64,000 nucleotides of DNA from Shinisaurus crocodilurus (GCA_021292165.1 CM037876.1:42084575-42148574), one strand, 5' to 3'; positions 53,818-63,763 are shown, counted from the first letter of the stretch. Notes: generated by a model from the letters alone, not told the origin. Made by a program: numbers and translations.

Positions 53818-54157
53818 GTTAAAATGCATGCATCGTAGAACACATGATGGTGGGCAGCAGGGATATACCTGTTAGCTCCACCCCTTCCATTGCATCATTG
53901 TGCCCAGCTCAGGGTTCTAAGTCACATGGGGAGCCTACTGAAGTGCAGCAGGCTCCTCGCTTCAGATGTTTGCCCTGCCACATGCATTGAGCTCCAGAAC
54001 TGGGCACGGTGATGTGATGGAGGGGTTGTGGGGCTAATGAGCTGTTCCCTGCTACCCCCCTTCATGCATTCTACAGTGTGCGCATTTTAATGCATGAATA
54101 GGGCCATCAGAAAGAGTAGAACTGGATTGTTGTCAGTGGGTAGGGAGACATTTTTTC

Positions 54158-54512
54158 TCCCTCTCTTATAATACAAGAACCCCGGGGTCATCCCGTGAAG
54201 CTGAATGGTGGGAGATTCAGGACAGGTAAAAGGAAGTACATCTTCACACAGCGCATAGTTAAACTATGGGATTTGCTACCACAAGGTGTAGATTAGAAAC
54301 ATTAGTCAAATTCATAGGGGAGAAGGCTGTCAATGGCTATTGGTCATGATGTCTGTATGCAACCTCCAGTATCATGTTGCTGGGAAACATGAGCAGGAAC
54401 ACGTGAGCAACATGTCCTATTTGTGGGTTTCCCACAGGCAGCTGATCTGAACAGAATGGTAGGCTAGATAGGCCTTTGGTTTGATCCAGCAGAGCTCCTC
54501 TTATGTGTTGAG
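54158..54512 (+). mobile_element. CR1-like LINE 3' end
   Basis: AAAAGGAAGTACATCTTCAC encodes KRKYIFTQRIVKLWDLLPQ, the CR1-type ORF2 C-terminus. It is followed by GGAGAAGGCTGTCAATGGCT, CTGGGAAACATGAGCAGG and the terminal CTAGATAGGCCTTTGGTTTG, ATCCAGCAGAGCTCCTC. 5'-truncated. Confidence 0.72.
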
Positions 54513-55106
54513 AGAAGGCAGTAATTCTGGAAAAATCACTCACTCATGCTCCTTCCTTGCAGTTGCCTATTGTTTCCCAAGAAATAATTTATTTTGCCAG
54601 TTACAAAACTGACTGAGATATTCCTCGTGTTAGGCTGATTTGGAATCCATCTTCTGGCATGCAAAAGTAACCCTCATATTTTTATAAAGTGCAGAGATAG
54701 TAGGCCACATTAATTTTCTTTCAAGAAAAGCTGATCAAAGGACTTGTAGAGTTTTGCCAGGGAACATGATTTTAAAACAAAATCCTTGGGAGCACTCCAA
54801 TGACCTATGTCAGTGGCTTCAGTCCAGTTCTGAGAAAAGAGATGTTCACATCACCATGAAAATAAGCATTAATTAGAAACACTGACAGGCAGGAGGCCAA
54901 AAGCTGGATGGGTATGGACAATGAACTTTCCTTAAAGATACTCCCTCCAGGCCAGGAATGGTCACATTGGCTGAAAATCTAAACATGTGATTGGACCTTA
55001 TTATCTTTCATCTCTAGTGGATTTTACCCACACAAAAAATGGGACTGTGAACACTGCAATATAAGGAATAAACAAACCGGCATAACATATTGAGTGTCTT
55101 GGGTAA
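54513..55106. other. Repeat-poor, no gene seen
   Basis: No repeat or domain recognised over about 590 bp. Confidence 0.4.
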
Positions 55107-55545
55107 AGGATTTAGCTCAGTGGTAGAGCCAGTGTGGCGTAGTGGTTAGAGTGTTAGACTGGGACTCAGGAGATCCGGGTTCTAGTCCCCGCTCAGCCAT
55201 GAAACTCACTGGGTGACTTTGGGCCAGTCACTGCCTCTCAGCCTAACCTACCTCACAGGGTTGTTGTGAGGATAACATGGAGAGGAGGAGGACTATGTAA
55301 GCCGCCTTGGGTTCCTTGCAGGAAAAAAGGCGGGGTATAAATATAATAAATAAATAAATAAATAAATAAAAATAGAGTACATGATTTGCATGCAGAAAGT
55401 CACAGCTTCGACCCCCAGCTTCTCCAGGTAGGGCTGGAAAAAATTCTTGCCTTAAACCCTGGAGAGCCGCTGCTAGTCAGTGTCAATAATACTAGGCTAG
55501 ATGAACCAATGGCCTGACTTAGTACATATTCCAATGTCTTGAACC
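55107..55545 (+). mobile_element. tRNA-derived SINE (family B) interrupted by SINE A
   Basis: GGATTTAGCTCAGTGGTAGA is a canonical tRNA A-box head; after the inserted SINE A the sequence resumes at TACATGATTTGCATGCAGAA, with the B-box region TTCGACCCCCAGC and body CTGGAGAGCCGCTGCTAGTC, then CTAGATGAACCAATGGCCTG. A related fragment lies at 45135-45285. Confidence 0.85.
55126..55370 (+). mobile_element. tRNA-derived SINE (family A), nested
   Basis: The best-preserved A copy: GAGCCAGTGTGGCGTAGTGG head, GATCCGGGTTCTAGTCCCCG B box, CTGCCTCTCAGCCTAACC, CACAGGGTTGTTGTGAGG, GGCGGGGTATAAATATAATA and (AAAT)n tail. It sits within the head of SINE B; TAGAG precedes it and follows the tail (about 55373-55377), a possible short duplication. 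Confidence 0.92.
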
Positions 55546-55819
55546 AGCACAACAGAGAGACATACAGGATCCGGACCAGTAAATCAGTAGTAAATTCCAT
55601 ACACTATCAAGGTCAGAGCTGTAGAAGTTTCACCAAGTGCCTTGGGAGGAAGCAGAAAACCACAAAATAGGGGCTGGCTTGTAGGGGTGACCTTTAGGAG
55701 AAGATACAAGAGAAACTTATGCTCCATGCCTACATTGCTTTCATTTTCTGCAAATCATTAGTGTAGTTCTACTGCTAGCACTATATTTAGCATTTGTTTA
55801 GTACCAGCCATGTTCTAAG

Positions 55820-55929
55820 TCAGCCTTGCCCAACCTGGTGGCTTCCATATGTTTCAGACTCCTGGCTGTCTGGTGCTGAAGGGTGTTGAAGTCCAAAACA
55901 TCTGGAGGACACCAGGTTGACTAAGGCTG
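55820..55929. mobile_element. hAT-like palindromic MITE
   Basis: CAGCCTTGCCCAACCTGGTG mirrors CACCAGGTTGACTAAGGCTG. The palindromic core is weak, no target duplication. Confidence 0.7.
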
Positions 55930-55951
55930 TCCAGTGACATTCTTTCACATA

Positions 55952-56202
55952 CAGTGATACCTTGGATTGCAAGTAACTTGGTTTGAGAGCATTTTGCAAG
56001 ACAAGCAAATTTTTAAATATTTATTTAATTTTTTTTGACTTGATATACAAGCGACGTCTTGCAAGACAAGTACTGTAGTACGGCTTAAATTAAAAATCTC
56101 TGTACAAATTTTTTTGGGGGGGATTTCGTTTTGATATAAGAGTGTTTTGGATTACAAGCACGTTTCCGGAACGAATTATGCTCTCAATCCAAGGCATGAC
56201 TG
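55952..56202. mobile_element. Tc1/mariner-type element (inverted twin)
   Basis: CAGTGATACCTTGGATTGCA to CAATCCAAGGCATGACTG, flanked by TA (55950-55951 and 56203-56204). Its reverse complement aligns along its full length with 26814-27063 with few differences. Non-coding. Confidence 0.85.
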
Positions 56203-57239
56203 TATAGTAATTCATTACATGCCTTAGAAATTCATTCACATTGCATTGTCACCTATCCTTCCTAAAACCGCAGCTGAAGAGATTTCTGTTCTGCATGACA
56301 CATTACAACAATATTCAATTATCTAAAATATAGTGTTAACATAAGATCGCCAGATTAGTTTGAATCAAAGCTGATTCCCACGTTACTGCAGCCAAAAATG
56401 CTTCCTGATGGCGGTGGCTCTGCCCGGTGGCCCTAACATGTAGGAACCCGGGCATCAAAGAACTCCAGAAGAGTTTCCATGCCAGTGCTGGACATTTCTA
56501 GAAGTGGCTGGTACTAGTGTGGAGGGGCTCTTCACAGAACCAGGGTAACCAAACTGGTATGCATTGTGTTTGCTGTTTCAAAAATGTTACCCCTCCAGAA
56601 TGGGATAGCTGTTTTCTGTAGCCTTTGCAGTCACCAAAGGCTACAGAAAACTAGAGCATGTTTTCTGCAGGAACAGCATCAAATGGATCCCCATCAACTG
56701 AAAATAATGGTCTGCATATTTATAAATTGTTCCAAAGTCTGATCCTTAATTAAAGTCAGTTTTCTTGGGTAAATACATCCACAGCTGTTTTCAATAACTC
56801 ATGATAAAGTTTGTTCTGCTGATTTAACCTCTGTCTGCTCAATCATCAAGAGCCCTGTGAAATTATTGTTAAAACCAGATGACTTCTAAAAAGTGGTACT
56901 CTGCTTATAAGGCAGAATCTAGATATTGTATCATGTTTGTAGCAGCCTCTTGAGTTAGGGCAAACAGTTCCACCCATGGGCATTCCAACTGCTCAGGAAG
57001 CCTTGCCATCCGAACATTTGCAGAGAGATCATGTGAGGCAAGAAGAGGATCCAATGAAACCCAATAGTGATTAAGGTCAGGAGAGGTCAGGGCTGTATAC
57101 TGTGTGCAAAGAAGGAAACAAGACTTCCAGGGAGTATGGTCAAGGGACAGAATGACCACAGGAAATGGAACAAAGTACACAATGGATTAGAAAACAGGGA
57201 ACTGAAGAAACCAATGGGCAGTGGAGAGAGGGAACAGAT
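56203..57239. other. No gene; one perfect hairpin
   Basis: Repeat-poor except for the hairpin at 56611-56651. Frames of 91 and 115 codons near 56905-57414 carry no domain. Confidence 0.4.
56611..56651. repeat. Perfect 17-bp stem hairpin
   Basis: GTTTTCTGTAGCCTTTG (56611-56627) pairs exactly with CAAAGGCTACAGAAAAC (56635-56651) around a 7-nt loop. It could be a MITE relic or a recent small inverted duplication; a microRNA-like precursor is less likely because the stem is short. Confidence 0.8.
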
Positions 57240-57373
57240 CAGGGATGGCCAGAAAGTAGATCTCCAGATGTTTTGGACTTCGACTCCCAGCATTCCTGAC
57301 CATTGGCCATGCTGGCAGGGGCTTCTGGGTGTTGAAGACCAAAACATCTGGAGATCTACTTCTGCCCACCCCT
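57240..57373. mobile_element. hAT-like palindromic MITE
   Basis: CAGGGATGGCCAGAAAGTAG mirrors CTACTTCTGCCCACCCCTT; GATCTCCAGATGTTTTGGAC pairs with CCAAAACATCTGGAGATC. Target duplication not seen. Confidence 0.7.
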
Positions 57374-57376
57374 TGG

Positions 57377-57878
57377 TAGGGATGTATGAGAAATTCATTT
57401 CAGTTTGGTTTTGATCAGGATTTTACTCAGTTCGCATCTTCTGGAGCAAACATGGACTTAGACGTAATCTGCAGTCGAAGTCCATATATTTCCGAGCTTG
57501 CAGTGCGATTTGCGGACCAAAAAAAATGAGTTTGACAGCATGCGTACATTTGAAAAATGTACAGGGAAAAAAATGTGTACTTTTGAAAAATACACACAAA
57601 TACACTTTAATCAATGGGAGAAGAATGCGTACATTTAAAAAACGAGCACAATTGATGTGTACATTTGAAAAAGATACACAGGAATACACACAGATTTTCA
57701 TGTGGAGTAAAAACCAAAATTTGCAATCTCGCAGTGTTCTCCAACCTTGGGTCCCCAGATGTTTTTGGCCTACAACTCCCAGCATGCCCCAGCCAGCTAG
57801 ACTTGACTCGGAACGAACTTCGAGATGGAATTTGGAGAACTTCAACGAGCTCAAGTTTTGCTGATTCGCACATCCCTA
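57377..57878. mobile_element. hAT-like element with GTACATTTGAAAAA repeats
   Basis: TAGGGATGTATGAGAAATTC mirrors CTGATTCGCACATCCCTA. The interior holds at least four direct copies of a GTACATTTGAAAAA-type unit (57546, 57577, 57630, 57659). A half hAT MITE is nested at 57732-57797. Frames over 100 codons arise from the nested repeat. Confidence 0.6.
57732..57797. mobile_element. Half hAT MITE (CAGTGTTCTCC family)
   Basis: CAGTGTTCTCCAACCTTGGG through CAGCATGCCCCAGCCAGCT: exactly the left half of 15316-15455. The break at the palindrome centre suggests loss of one arm by cruciform-linked deletion. Confidence 0.85.
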
Positions 57879-57898
57879 CATGGTCAACTCTAGTACAG

Positions 57899-57902
57899 CT
57901 GT

Positions 57903-57948
<46 letters not shown>

Positions 57949-57949
57949 G
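57899..57949. repeat. (TG)n(AG)n microsatellite
   Basis: About 14 TG then 11 AG units; same order as at 52384-52439. Confidence 0.95.
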
Positions 57950-57958
57950 CGCATAGGA

Positions 57959-58183
57959 TTGCTTAGTCCAATACTAATGAACAGATCAAGAAAGCGTCAA
58001 GCTAGACGTGCTGCCGCTCATGCAACTAATAATTGTCGTTTTGTGCAAGCAGACAGATATGTGAATGGTTTAAAAGTAAACAGAAGGGGGGGGCGGGGAG
58101 GTGATCCAGATAGAATCATTAACCAGGGGCAGGGGTGGTTTGATCCAGATAGGAACCATGCAGGAGAGGGAGCAAAGGGTTGA
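57959..58183 (+). other. Arg-rich 74-codon open frame, doubtful
   Basis: The frame reads NRSRKRQARRAAAHATNNCR and later GGRGGDPDR. Very basic, but no known domain, no neighbouring exon signals and no minus-strand conservation clue. I consider it chance or retroelement-derived. Confidence 0.15.
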
Positions 58184-59188
58184 AGCTCACCTACCCCACT
58201 GGCAGAATCCCAATATGGATTGAGACCCTCTACCTGCTAATTACTTTTTTAAAAAATTGGTAATTGCATAAATGGTGGCAGGTCTGTCATCCCGTCCCCC
58301 CAAAATATATCTTTAAACTTGTCTTGACAGAGAAGTCTGGCAAGTCTGAATTGGGTGACTTTGCCACCAGGTGGCAGCATTGTCTTATTTTAAAAGTTTT
58401 TTTCCCAAAACGAATAACTATAGTTCCATGCACTTTGCTTTGTCACTCATCAGTTCTTTTTACCAAAAGAGTGTGAAAACACCACCGTGATTAGAACTTT
58501 CATCTGTTTTTTAAAAATTTTACCACTTTTTACAATGCATGTTGCAATATTAAATTTATTGTATTAATATAAACTTTTTTTAAATTCATGTTCAATAATC
58601 AAACTTTACAAATTCTTCAATAGTCATGCTGTAACATAGAGTCTAAAACATGTGTAATTATACAAATAACCAATGGTAATTACCCCCCCTACAATTCAGG
58701 GGTTTAGCATCCACCAAACTTGTGCTTTATAGAGTCAATGAAAACCTTCCCCTGTTTTTTCTTTATGGACCTGCTGCAGCCGTTACTCTTATTTTTTGAG
58801 ATGGCCTTCAAATAAGCCTTCCTCTTCGTTTTTTCTTTCTGAGTGGCTTAAAGCATTATTTCTCCTTGGAATGGTTTCCAGAATCCTGATATTCACCGTA
58901 TCCTCATTTATTTTCCCCAACAAGAAACCGGTTTGGAACTCTTGTTTCGTGTGTATTTGCCTTTATCAAGGGTCTGAAGGATAGTCGCGGGCTGTATCAG
59001 TATCATTACATTCTATAATACAAGAACATTTGTTGCAGTGTTGCTAAACATATTTGCAAAACAGTCAACCACCACAAATCCCAATATTTTACTTACGTTA
59101 TCTCTTATGTGGGTTACTATTACACTTAAATCCTCTAGTGGCCATACTGTTGCATGCATGTATATATGCTCTATAGACAGCTGTAAAT

Positions 59189-59349
59189 AGATCATAGATC
59201 ATATAGAGTTGGAAGGAGCCTACAAGGCTATCGAGTCCAACCCCCTGCTCAGTGCAGGAAACTAGAGGAGGGGTCTCCCATCCAAGTAATAACCAGGCCT
59301 GACCCTGCTTAGCTTTCCACGCTCAGACAAGCTGAGCCAGCGTGAGCCA
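59189..59349 (-). mobile_element. 5S rRNA-derived SINE in the foldback left arm
   Basis: Minus strand: CTGGCTCAGCTTGTCTGAGC, GTGGAAAGCTAAGCAGGGTC, CAGGCCTGGTTATTACTTGG, then GGGGGTTGGACTCGATAGCC and CTCCTTCCAACTC, CTATGATCTATGATCT. The right arm carries the empty site (GCTGTAAATCATTTCAGC in reverse), so boundaries are exact to a few bases and any duplication is at most very short, consistent with CR1-type insertion. Confidence 0.9.
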
Positions 59350-59424
59350 CATTTCAGCAGCACCAATTAATGCTCCCTCAAGGCTATTTCAATTAATTAA
59401 GTATTTTGGGAGTTACCCTGTAAG

Positions 59425-59879
59425 ATACTCCTAAGGATATATCCACCCCCATATACTGGTTAGCTTACAATATCTATCCTTAATTTAATGTATACTGGGT
59501 GGTTTCAAATCCTCAACCCTCACCAAATCTCAAGGCTTTACTATATTCATTAAGGGGTAATGCACACATACCCATTTCCAATCTGACTGCACAGAAAAAG
59601 CTGCAATAAGATATCCTCCTTAATATCATATACATCTTAATATTTATAATTTACATTTAAATCTTCCAACTCTGGAGGTATCTCTACTGCAAGAACCTTA
59701 ATAATTTACAAGGGGTGATGCATATAACCCCATATGTCCATTAATACATTATAATAGTGAGTGATAATGCATGTAACCTCATTATTCAAAATTTTTATTC
59801 CATTTTCCCAACCTTGGGGAGTTGTCTTCTGATATCTTATCCTACTAGAAGTTATGTACGGCTCCCCTAACTTAACTAG
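59425..59879. other. Loop of the foldback element
   Basis: AT-rich, no open frame of note. It contains three diverged copies of a GGGGTRATGCAYATAACCCC-like motif at about 59553, 59711 and 59760. No coding or repeat match. Confidence 0.5.
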
Positions 59880-60106
59880 CTTGCAGGGTAACTCCCAAAA
59901 TACTTAATTAATTGAAATAGCCTTGTGGGAGCATTAATTGGTGCTGCTGAAATGATTTACAGCTGTCTATAGAGCATATATACATGCATGCAACAGTATG
60001 GCCACTAGAGGATTTAAGTGTAATAGTAACCCACATAAGAGATAACGTAAGTAAAATATTGGGATTTGTGGTGGTTGACTGTTTTGCAAATATGTTTAGC
60101 AACACT

Positions 60107-61095
60107 CAGGGATGTTGAAGAGTCCTTGGTCTCGAGTCACGAGTCGAGTCACGAGTCTTTGGACCCGAGTCTCGAGTCCGAGTCCTTGGTCCAAAATGGT
60201 GACTCACGAGTCACGAGTCACTCCCAAAGCTGACTCCACGAGTCCCTATTAAAATCAATGGGGTTTTTTCCCAACAAAATAAAGCTACTTCAGATGTGTG
60301 GTTTAAATAAATTCTAGGCACAAGTGTGCCTTTTTATTTCAAAACTCTGCAACTGATTTTGGCAAGAACAGACCAGGCAGAAAAACCCAAAATAACCAGG
60401 CAGGCAGAGGAGGCAGGAAACCCCAAAGCAGGCAGGCAGAGGCCTTTGTCTTGGACAATTCAACTGTTGAACTGGTCAAGAAGAGACCAGGCAGGCAGAG
60501 GAGGCTGGGAACCCCAGACAGGCAGGCAGAGGCAGCCAAACCCAAAATGTCTGAAAGGCTGCATTTTAGAAAAATGATTTTAAAAAATAAACTTGCTGTA
60601 CTTCCTAAAACTTATTCATGTTGCATTTGAGGAACATGATTTTTTCTAAATGTTTGGCCCCCATTCTGGAACGGTGAGATCTCTAATCACAATTCCACCC
60701 TCACTGAACACCTGCTCCACTGGTGATGAACTTGCTGGAACCAGAAACACACTCAGAGCAGCCACACAGAGTAATCTCAGGTCCTTCTGCCTCTCCCAAG
60801 TACGCAACACATCAATCAAAATAAATCTTGACACACTGTTGGGGCTGCACTCCTGGTAGCCATCCATAGTGGCCGAGCAGCAGCACACCTCGCTTCCATG
60901 CTCTCTTCGCTGGCGATCGCACTCCTCTCCACTCCTTCTGGCACAGCCCAGGGATGTTGAAGAGTCCTTGGTCTCGAGTCCCGAGTCGAGTCTCGAGTCC
61001 CATTAAAAATATTGGGACTCGAGTCCGAGTCGAGTCAGAAGGGGGACTCAGTCCGACTCACGAGTCGAGTCCTCGAGTCCGAGTCCCCATCCCTG
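60107..61095 (-). mobile_element. hAT element in the foldback right arm
   Basis: CAGGGATGTTGAAGAGTCC at left and GAGTCCCCATCCCTG at right. A perfect GCAACACT duplication flanks it (60099-60106 and 61096-61103), and the left arm keeps the single-copy empty site (59037-59044, reverse). It is about 989 bp, nearly identical to 28862-29888, with the same GAGTC-rich ends and the same internal second terminus at 60951. Confidence 0.95.
60646..60888 (-). pseudogene. hAT transposase C-terminal remnant, frameshifted
   Basis: FLVPASSSPVEQVFSEGGIV marks the hATC dimerisation domain, but the frame departs after GGIVIRD because of a small indel relative to 29397-29681. Catalytic and BED regions are absent. 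Non-functional. Confidence 0.85.
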
Positions 61096-61684
61096 GCAAC
61101 ACTGCAACAAATGTTCTTGTATTATAGAATGTAATGATACTGATACAGCCCGCGACTATCCTTCAGACCCTTGATAAAGGCAAATACACACGAAACAAGA
61201 GTTCCAAACTGGTTTCTTGTTGGGGAAAATAAATGAGGATACGGTGAATATCAGGATTCTGGAAACCATTCCAAGGAGAAATAATGCTTTAAGCCACTCG
61301 GAAAGAAAAAACGAAGAGGAAGGCTTATTTGAAGGCCATCTCAAAAAATAAGAGTAACGGCTGCAGCAGGTCCATAAAGAAAAAACAGGGGAAGGTTTTC
61401 ATTGACTCTATAAAGCACAAGTTTGGTGGATGCTAAACCCCTGAATTGTAGGGGGGGTAATTACCATTGGTTATTTGTATAATTACACATGTTTTAGACT
61501 CTATGTTACAGCATGAGTATTGAAGAATTTGTAAAGTTTGATTATTGAACATGAATTTAAAAAAAGTTTATATTAATACAATAAATTTAATAATTTGCAA
61601 CATGCATTGTAAAAAGTGGTAAAAATTTTTAAAAACAGATGAAAGTTCTAATCACGGTGGTGTTTTCACACTCTTTTGGTAAAA

Positions 61685-62267
61685 CTTGTATTTTCGTGAT
61701 TCTCCTCTGGTAGCAACTCATCAATTCTTGGCTTGCCTTGTCTTGGTATGATCCTGGTCATTTTTTCCCTTGTGTTAAGATATTAGAATGTGAACTATTA
61801 CAGGCCCTTCTCTCCACACCCCCTCACCCGGAATCCAGTGAACTGTAATTGAAGACTGCTCACATACTGTCTACTTGTACAAAAACATTTGGAGGTGGAT
61901 GCTTATTCTTCAGATCTTAAAAAAATTAATAAAAATCCCTCCCCCTCCAAATATTTTCTCCCAGGAAAAGAAATGAGCTGTCCAGCTCAGGTGTATCTGG
62001 CCAGACATGCAGAATGACAAACCCACACATTGCTTGAATGATCACAAAGGTTGTGATGATCTCACACTAAGATGAATGGACTTAACCACCGTATCAGTGA
62101 TGAGTACGTACCATGACTTGTTTCTGAGCTCATGGCTTTACTGTTATCATCTCAGAATTTCCTCCCTCCACCTTCACCCCACCCTAACATATAGGTAAGG
62201 GCAGGGGTCCTTGGTAGTAAAAATCCTGAGAATCCCGGCTGGTCATCCTTTGCTATTTACTACATAT
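61685..62267. other. No gene or classified repeat seen
   Basis: Lies outside the foldback arm; no domain or repeat recognised. Confidence 0.4.
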
Positions 62268-62328
62268 CAGGGATGCAGAACCTTTTTCAGCTGGGCCTGA
62301 AGGCCAAATTCCATTTCAGTGAAGCGCT

Positions 62329-62364
<36 letters not shown>

Positions 62365-62617
62365 ATTCCAGAGGTGGGTGGGGGCAAGGGAAAAAGGGGT
62401 GGAGCTAAAATTCCAAAACACAAACATATTGTAGCTTAAAGCTCTTACTGCCCGTAACTAAGGAGAGGAATTTCAAACTTTTAGAATGAGGAAAAACACA
62501 CACAAAGGCTGAGAAACCACCCAACAATTAGAGTGGGTCCAGGAAAGGGGATGTGGATTGGGACCCTAGGTGGGCTGAATTTTGCTGCAGGGCCGGAGGT
62601 TCTGCACCTCTGCCCTG
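62268..62617. mobile_element. hAT element (23691 family)
   Basis: CAGGGATGCAGAACCTTTTT at left, GGAGGTTCTGCACCTCTGCC at right; interior AAGGCCAAATTCCATTTCAG and GAGGAATTTCAAACTTTTAG as in 23691-24058 and 38632-38948. (TG)n at 62330-62363. A small hairpin at 62618-62642 partly repeats the right end. No clean duplication. Confidence 0.75.
62330..62363. repeat. (TG)n microsatellite
   Basis: About 17 TG units inside the hAT element. Confidence 0.95.
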
Positions 62618-62644
62618 TATAGAGGTGCAGAACCTCTATATAGC

Positions 62645-62820
62645 TCTACGATTTGCCAGGCGCTTTCCAGTCTTTATCGTTTAGACTCACCCAGCAACCT
62701 ATAAGATAGCTCCCTGTTCCTCTCATTTTACAGATGTGTAGCTGAGGCTGAGAACTGGTGAGTTGTCTATGGCCATAAATTGAATCCATGGTAGAAATAG
62801 GACTTGACCTTTAATCTCCC
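62645..62820 (+). mobile_element. MIR-like ancient SINE
   Basis: TTTGCCAGGCGCTTTCCAGT, CCTCTCATTTTACAGATGTG, TAGCTGAGGCTGAGAACTGG and a degraded GGACTTGACC region follow the order of amniote MIR elements. Diverged, as expected of an old insertion. Confidence 0.65.
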
Positions 62821-63030
62821 CAATGCAGGGCCAAAACTCAGTTGGGTGGATCGTGTTGGCTGTCTGTCTTTTAGTTTAACAACGTCGAGTCATTAAAGTT
62901 GTTGAGATTAATTGGAAGAAGTAACACTGGTTTCTATCTATCCATCCATCCCACTCTGCCTCAGAGACACATATGCTAGTTCTAAATGTTATTCTGCCCA
63001 CATGGGGATCTAAGAAAATAAAATGATTTG

Positions 63031-63476
63031 GGGTGCAATCCTATGGCCGTTAGACAGAGGCTAGATGGCCATAGGAGAAGTTGGAGTCCCAGCTGCAACC
63101 TCAGAAACGCACTCTGAGGTCAGAACTGGGAATCCGACTTCAGAGTTCCCTCCCTCCACCCTTGCAGCCAGCATGGAAAGAACTGTGCAGGCTGCAGCTC
63201 CGAGGTCAGAAGACCAACCTCGGAGCTGGAGTTCTGTGGGCGTTCCTTCCGGGGGGCAGGGAGGGGAGGAGTCAGGCATCGTGGCAGTGCCTCAGCCTCT
63301 CCTCCTCGCACTCTGGGGCAAAAGACTTAGACAGCCGAAATCAGCCATCTAAGTCTTTTGCAAGGCAGGAGGAGTGCAGAGGTTACTTTGCCTCCATGCT
63401 ACTTCCACCCTCCATTGGATTCCCATAATCCTCCGAGTTTGGAGGGTTATGGGCGGCCACATTGGATTGTGCACTG
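63031..63476. mobile_element. Harbinger-like element with GC-rich interior
   Basis: GGGGTGCAATCCTATGGCC at left; GGCGGCCACATTGGATTGTGCAC at right; the inner CAACCTCAGAAACGCACTCT / AGAAGACCAACCTCGGAGC pairs are loosely inverted. The overlapping 95-115-codon frames on both strands reflect composition. No clean 3-bp duplication. Confidence 0.6.
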
Positions 63477-63531
63477 TCCAGGGACAAAAGAGGCCAAATG
63501 AAATTAAAATGACATTGTGAACATCAAATCA

Positions 63532-63740
63532 AGAGCCACTGTGGTGTAGTGGTTAGAGTGTTGGACTGGGACTCTGGAGATCCGGGTTCTAGTCCCCACT
63601 CAATCATTAAGCTCACTGGTTGACTTTGGGCCACTCTCAGCCTAACCTGCCTTACAGGCTTGTTGTGAGGATAAAATGGAGGAGGACCATGTAAGCTGCC
63701 TTGGGTTCCTTGCAAGAGGAAAAAAGGTAATAAAATAGTA
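63532..63740 (+). mobile_element. tRNA-derived SINE (family A)
   Basis: GAGCCACTGTGGTGTAGTGG head, GATCCGGGTTCTAGTCCCCA B box, CAGCCTAACCTGCCTTACAG, GCTGCCTTGGGTTCCTTGCA, then AATAAAATAGTAATAG tail passing into (ATC)n (63748-63763). Confidence 0.92.
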
Positions 63741-63763
63741 ATAGTAATCATCATCATCATCAT

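Larger units (their letters stand above)
58457..61684. mobile_element. Large foldback (inverted-repeat) element
   Basis: The left arm 58457-59424 and right arm 59880-61684 are near-identical reverse complements across a loop of about 455 bp. Removing the insertions leaves 807 and 808 bp. A 62-codon frame (58796-58984) is read identically from 61344-61156 on the other strand. The outer ends begin TTTACCAAAAGAGTGTG. No target duplication found. Foldback transposon, long-TIR DNA element or inverted Penelope-type LTRs are all possible. Confidence 0.88.

Noticed and set aside
55107..55140. Functional tRNA gene
   Set aside because: The A-box head is followed by a SINE insertion and, after it, a SINE body; no complete cloverleaf.
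58796..58984. A 62-codon frame conserved at 61156-61344
   Set aside because: Identity comes from the inverted arms of the foldback element, where DNA as a whole is equally conserved; no evidence of protein-level selection.
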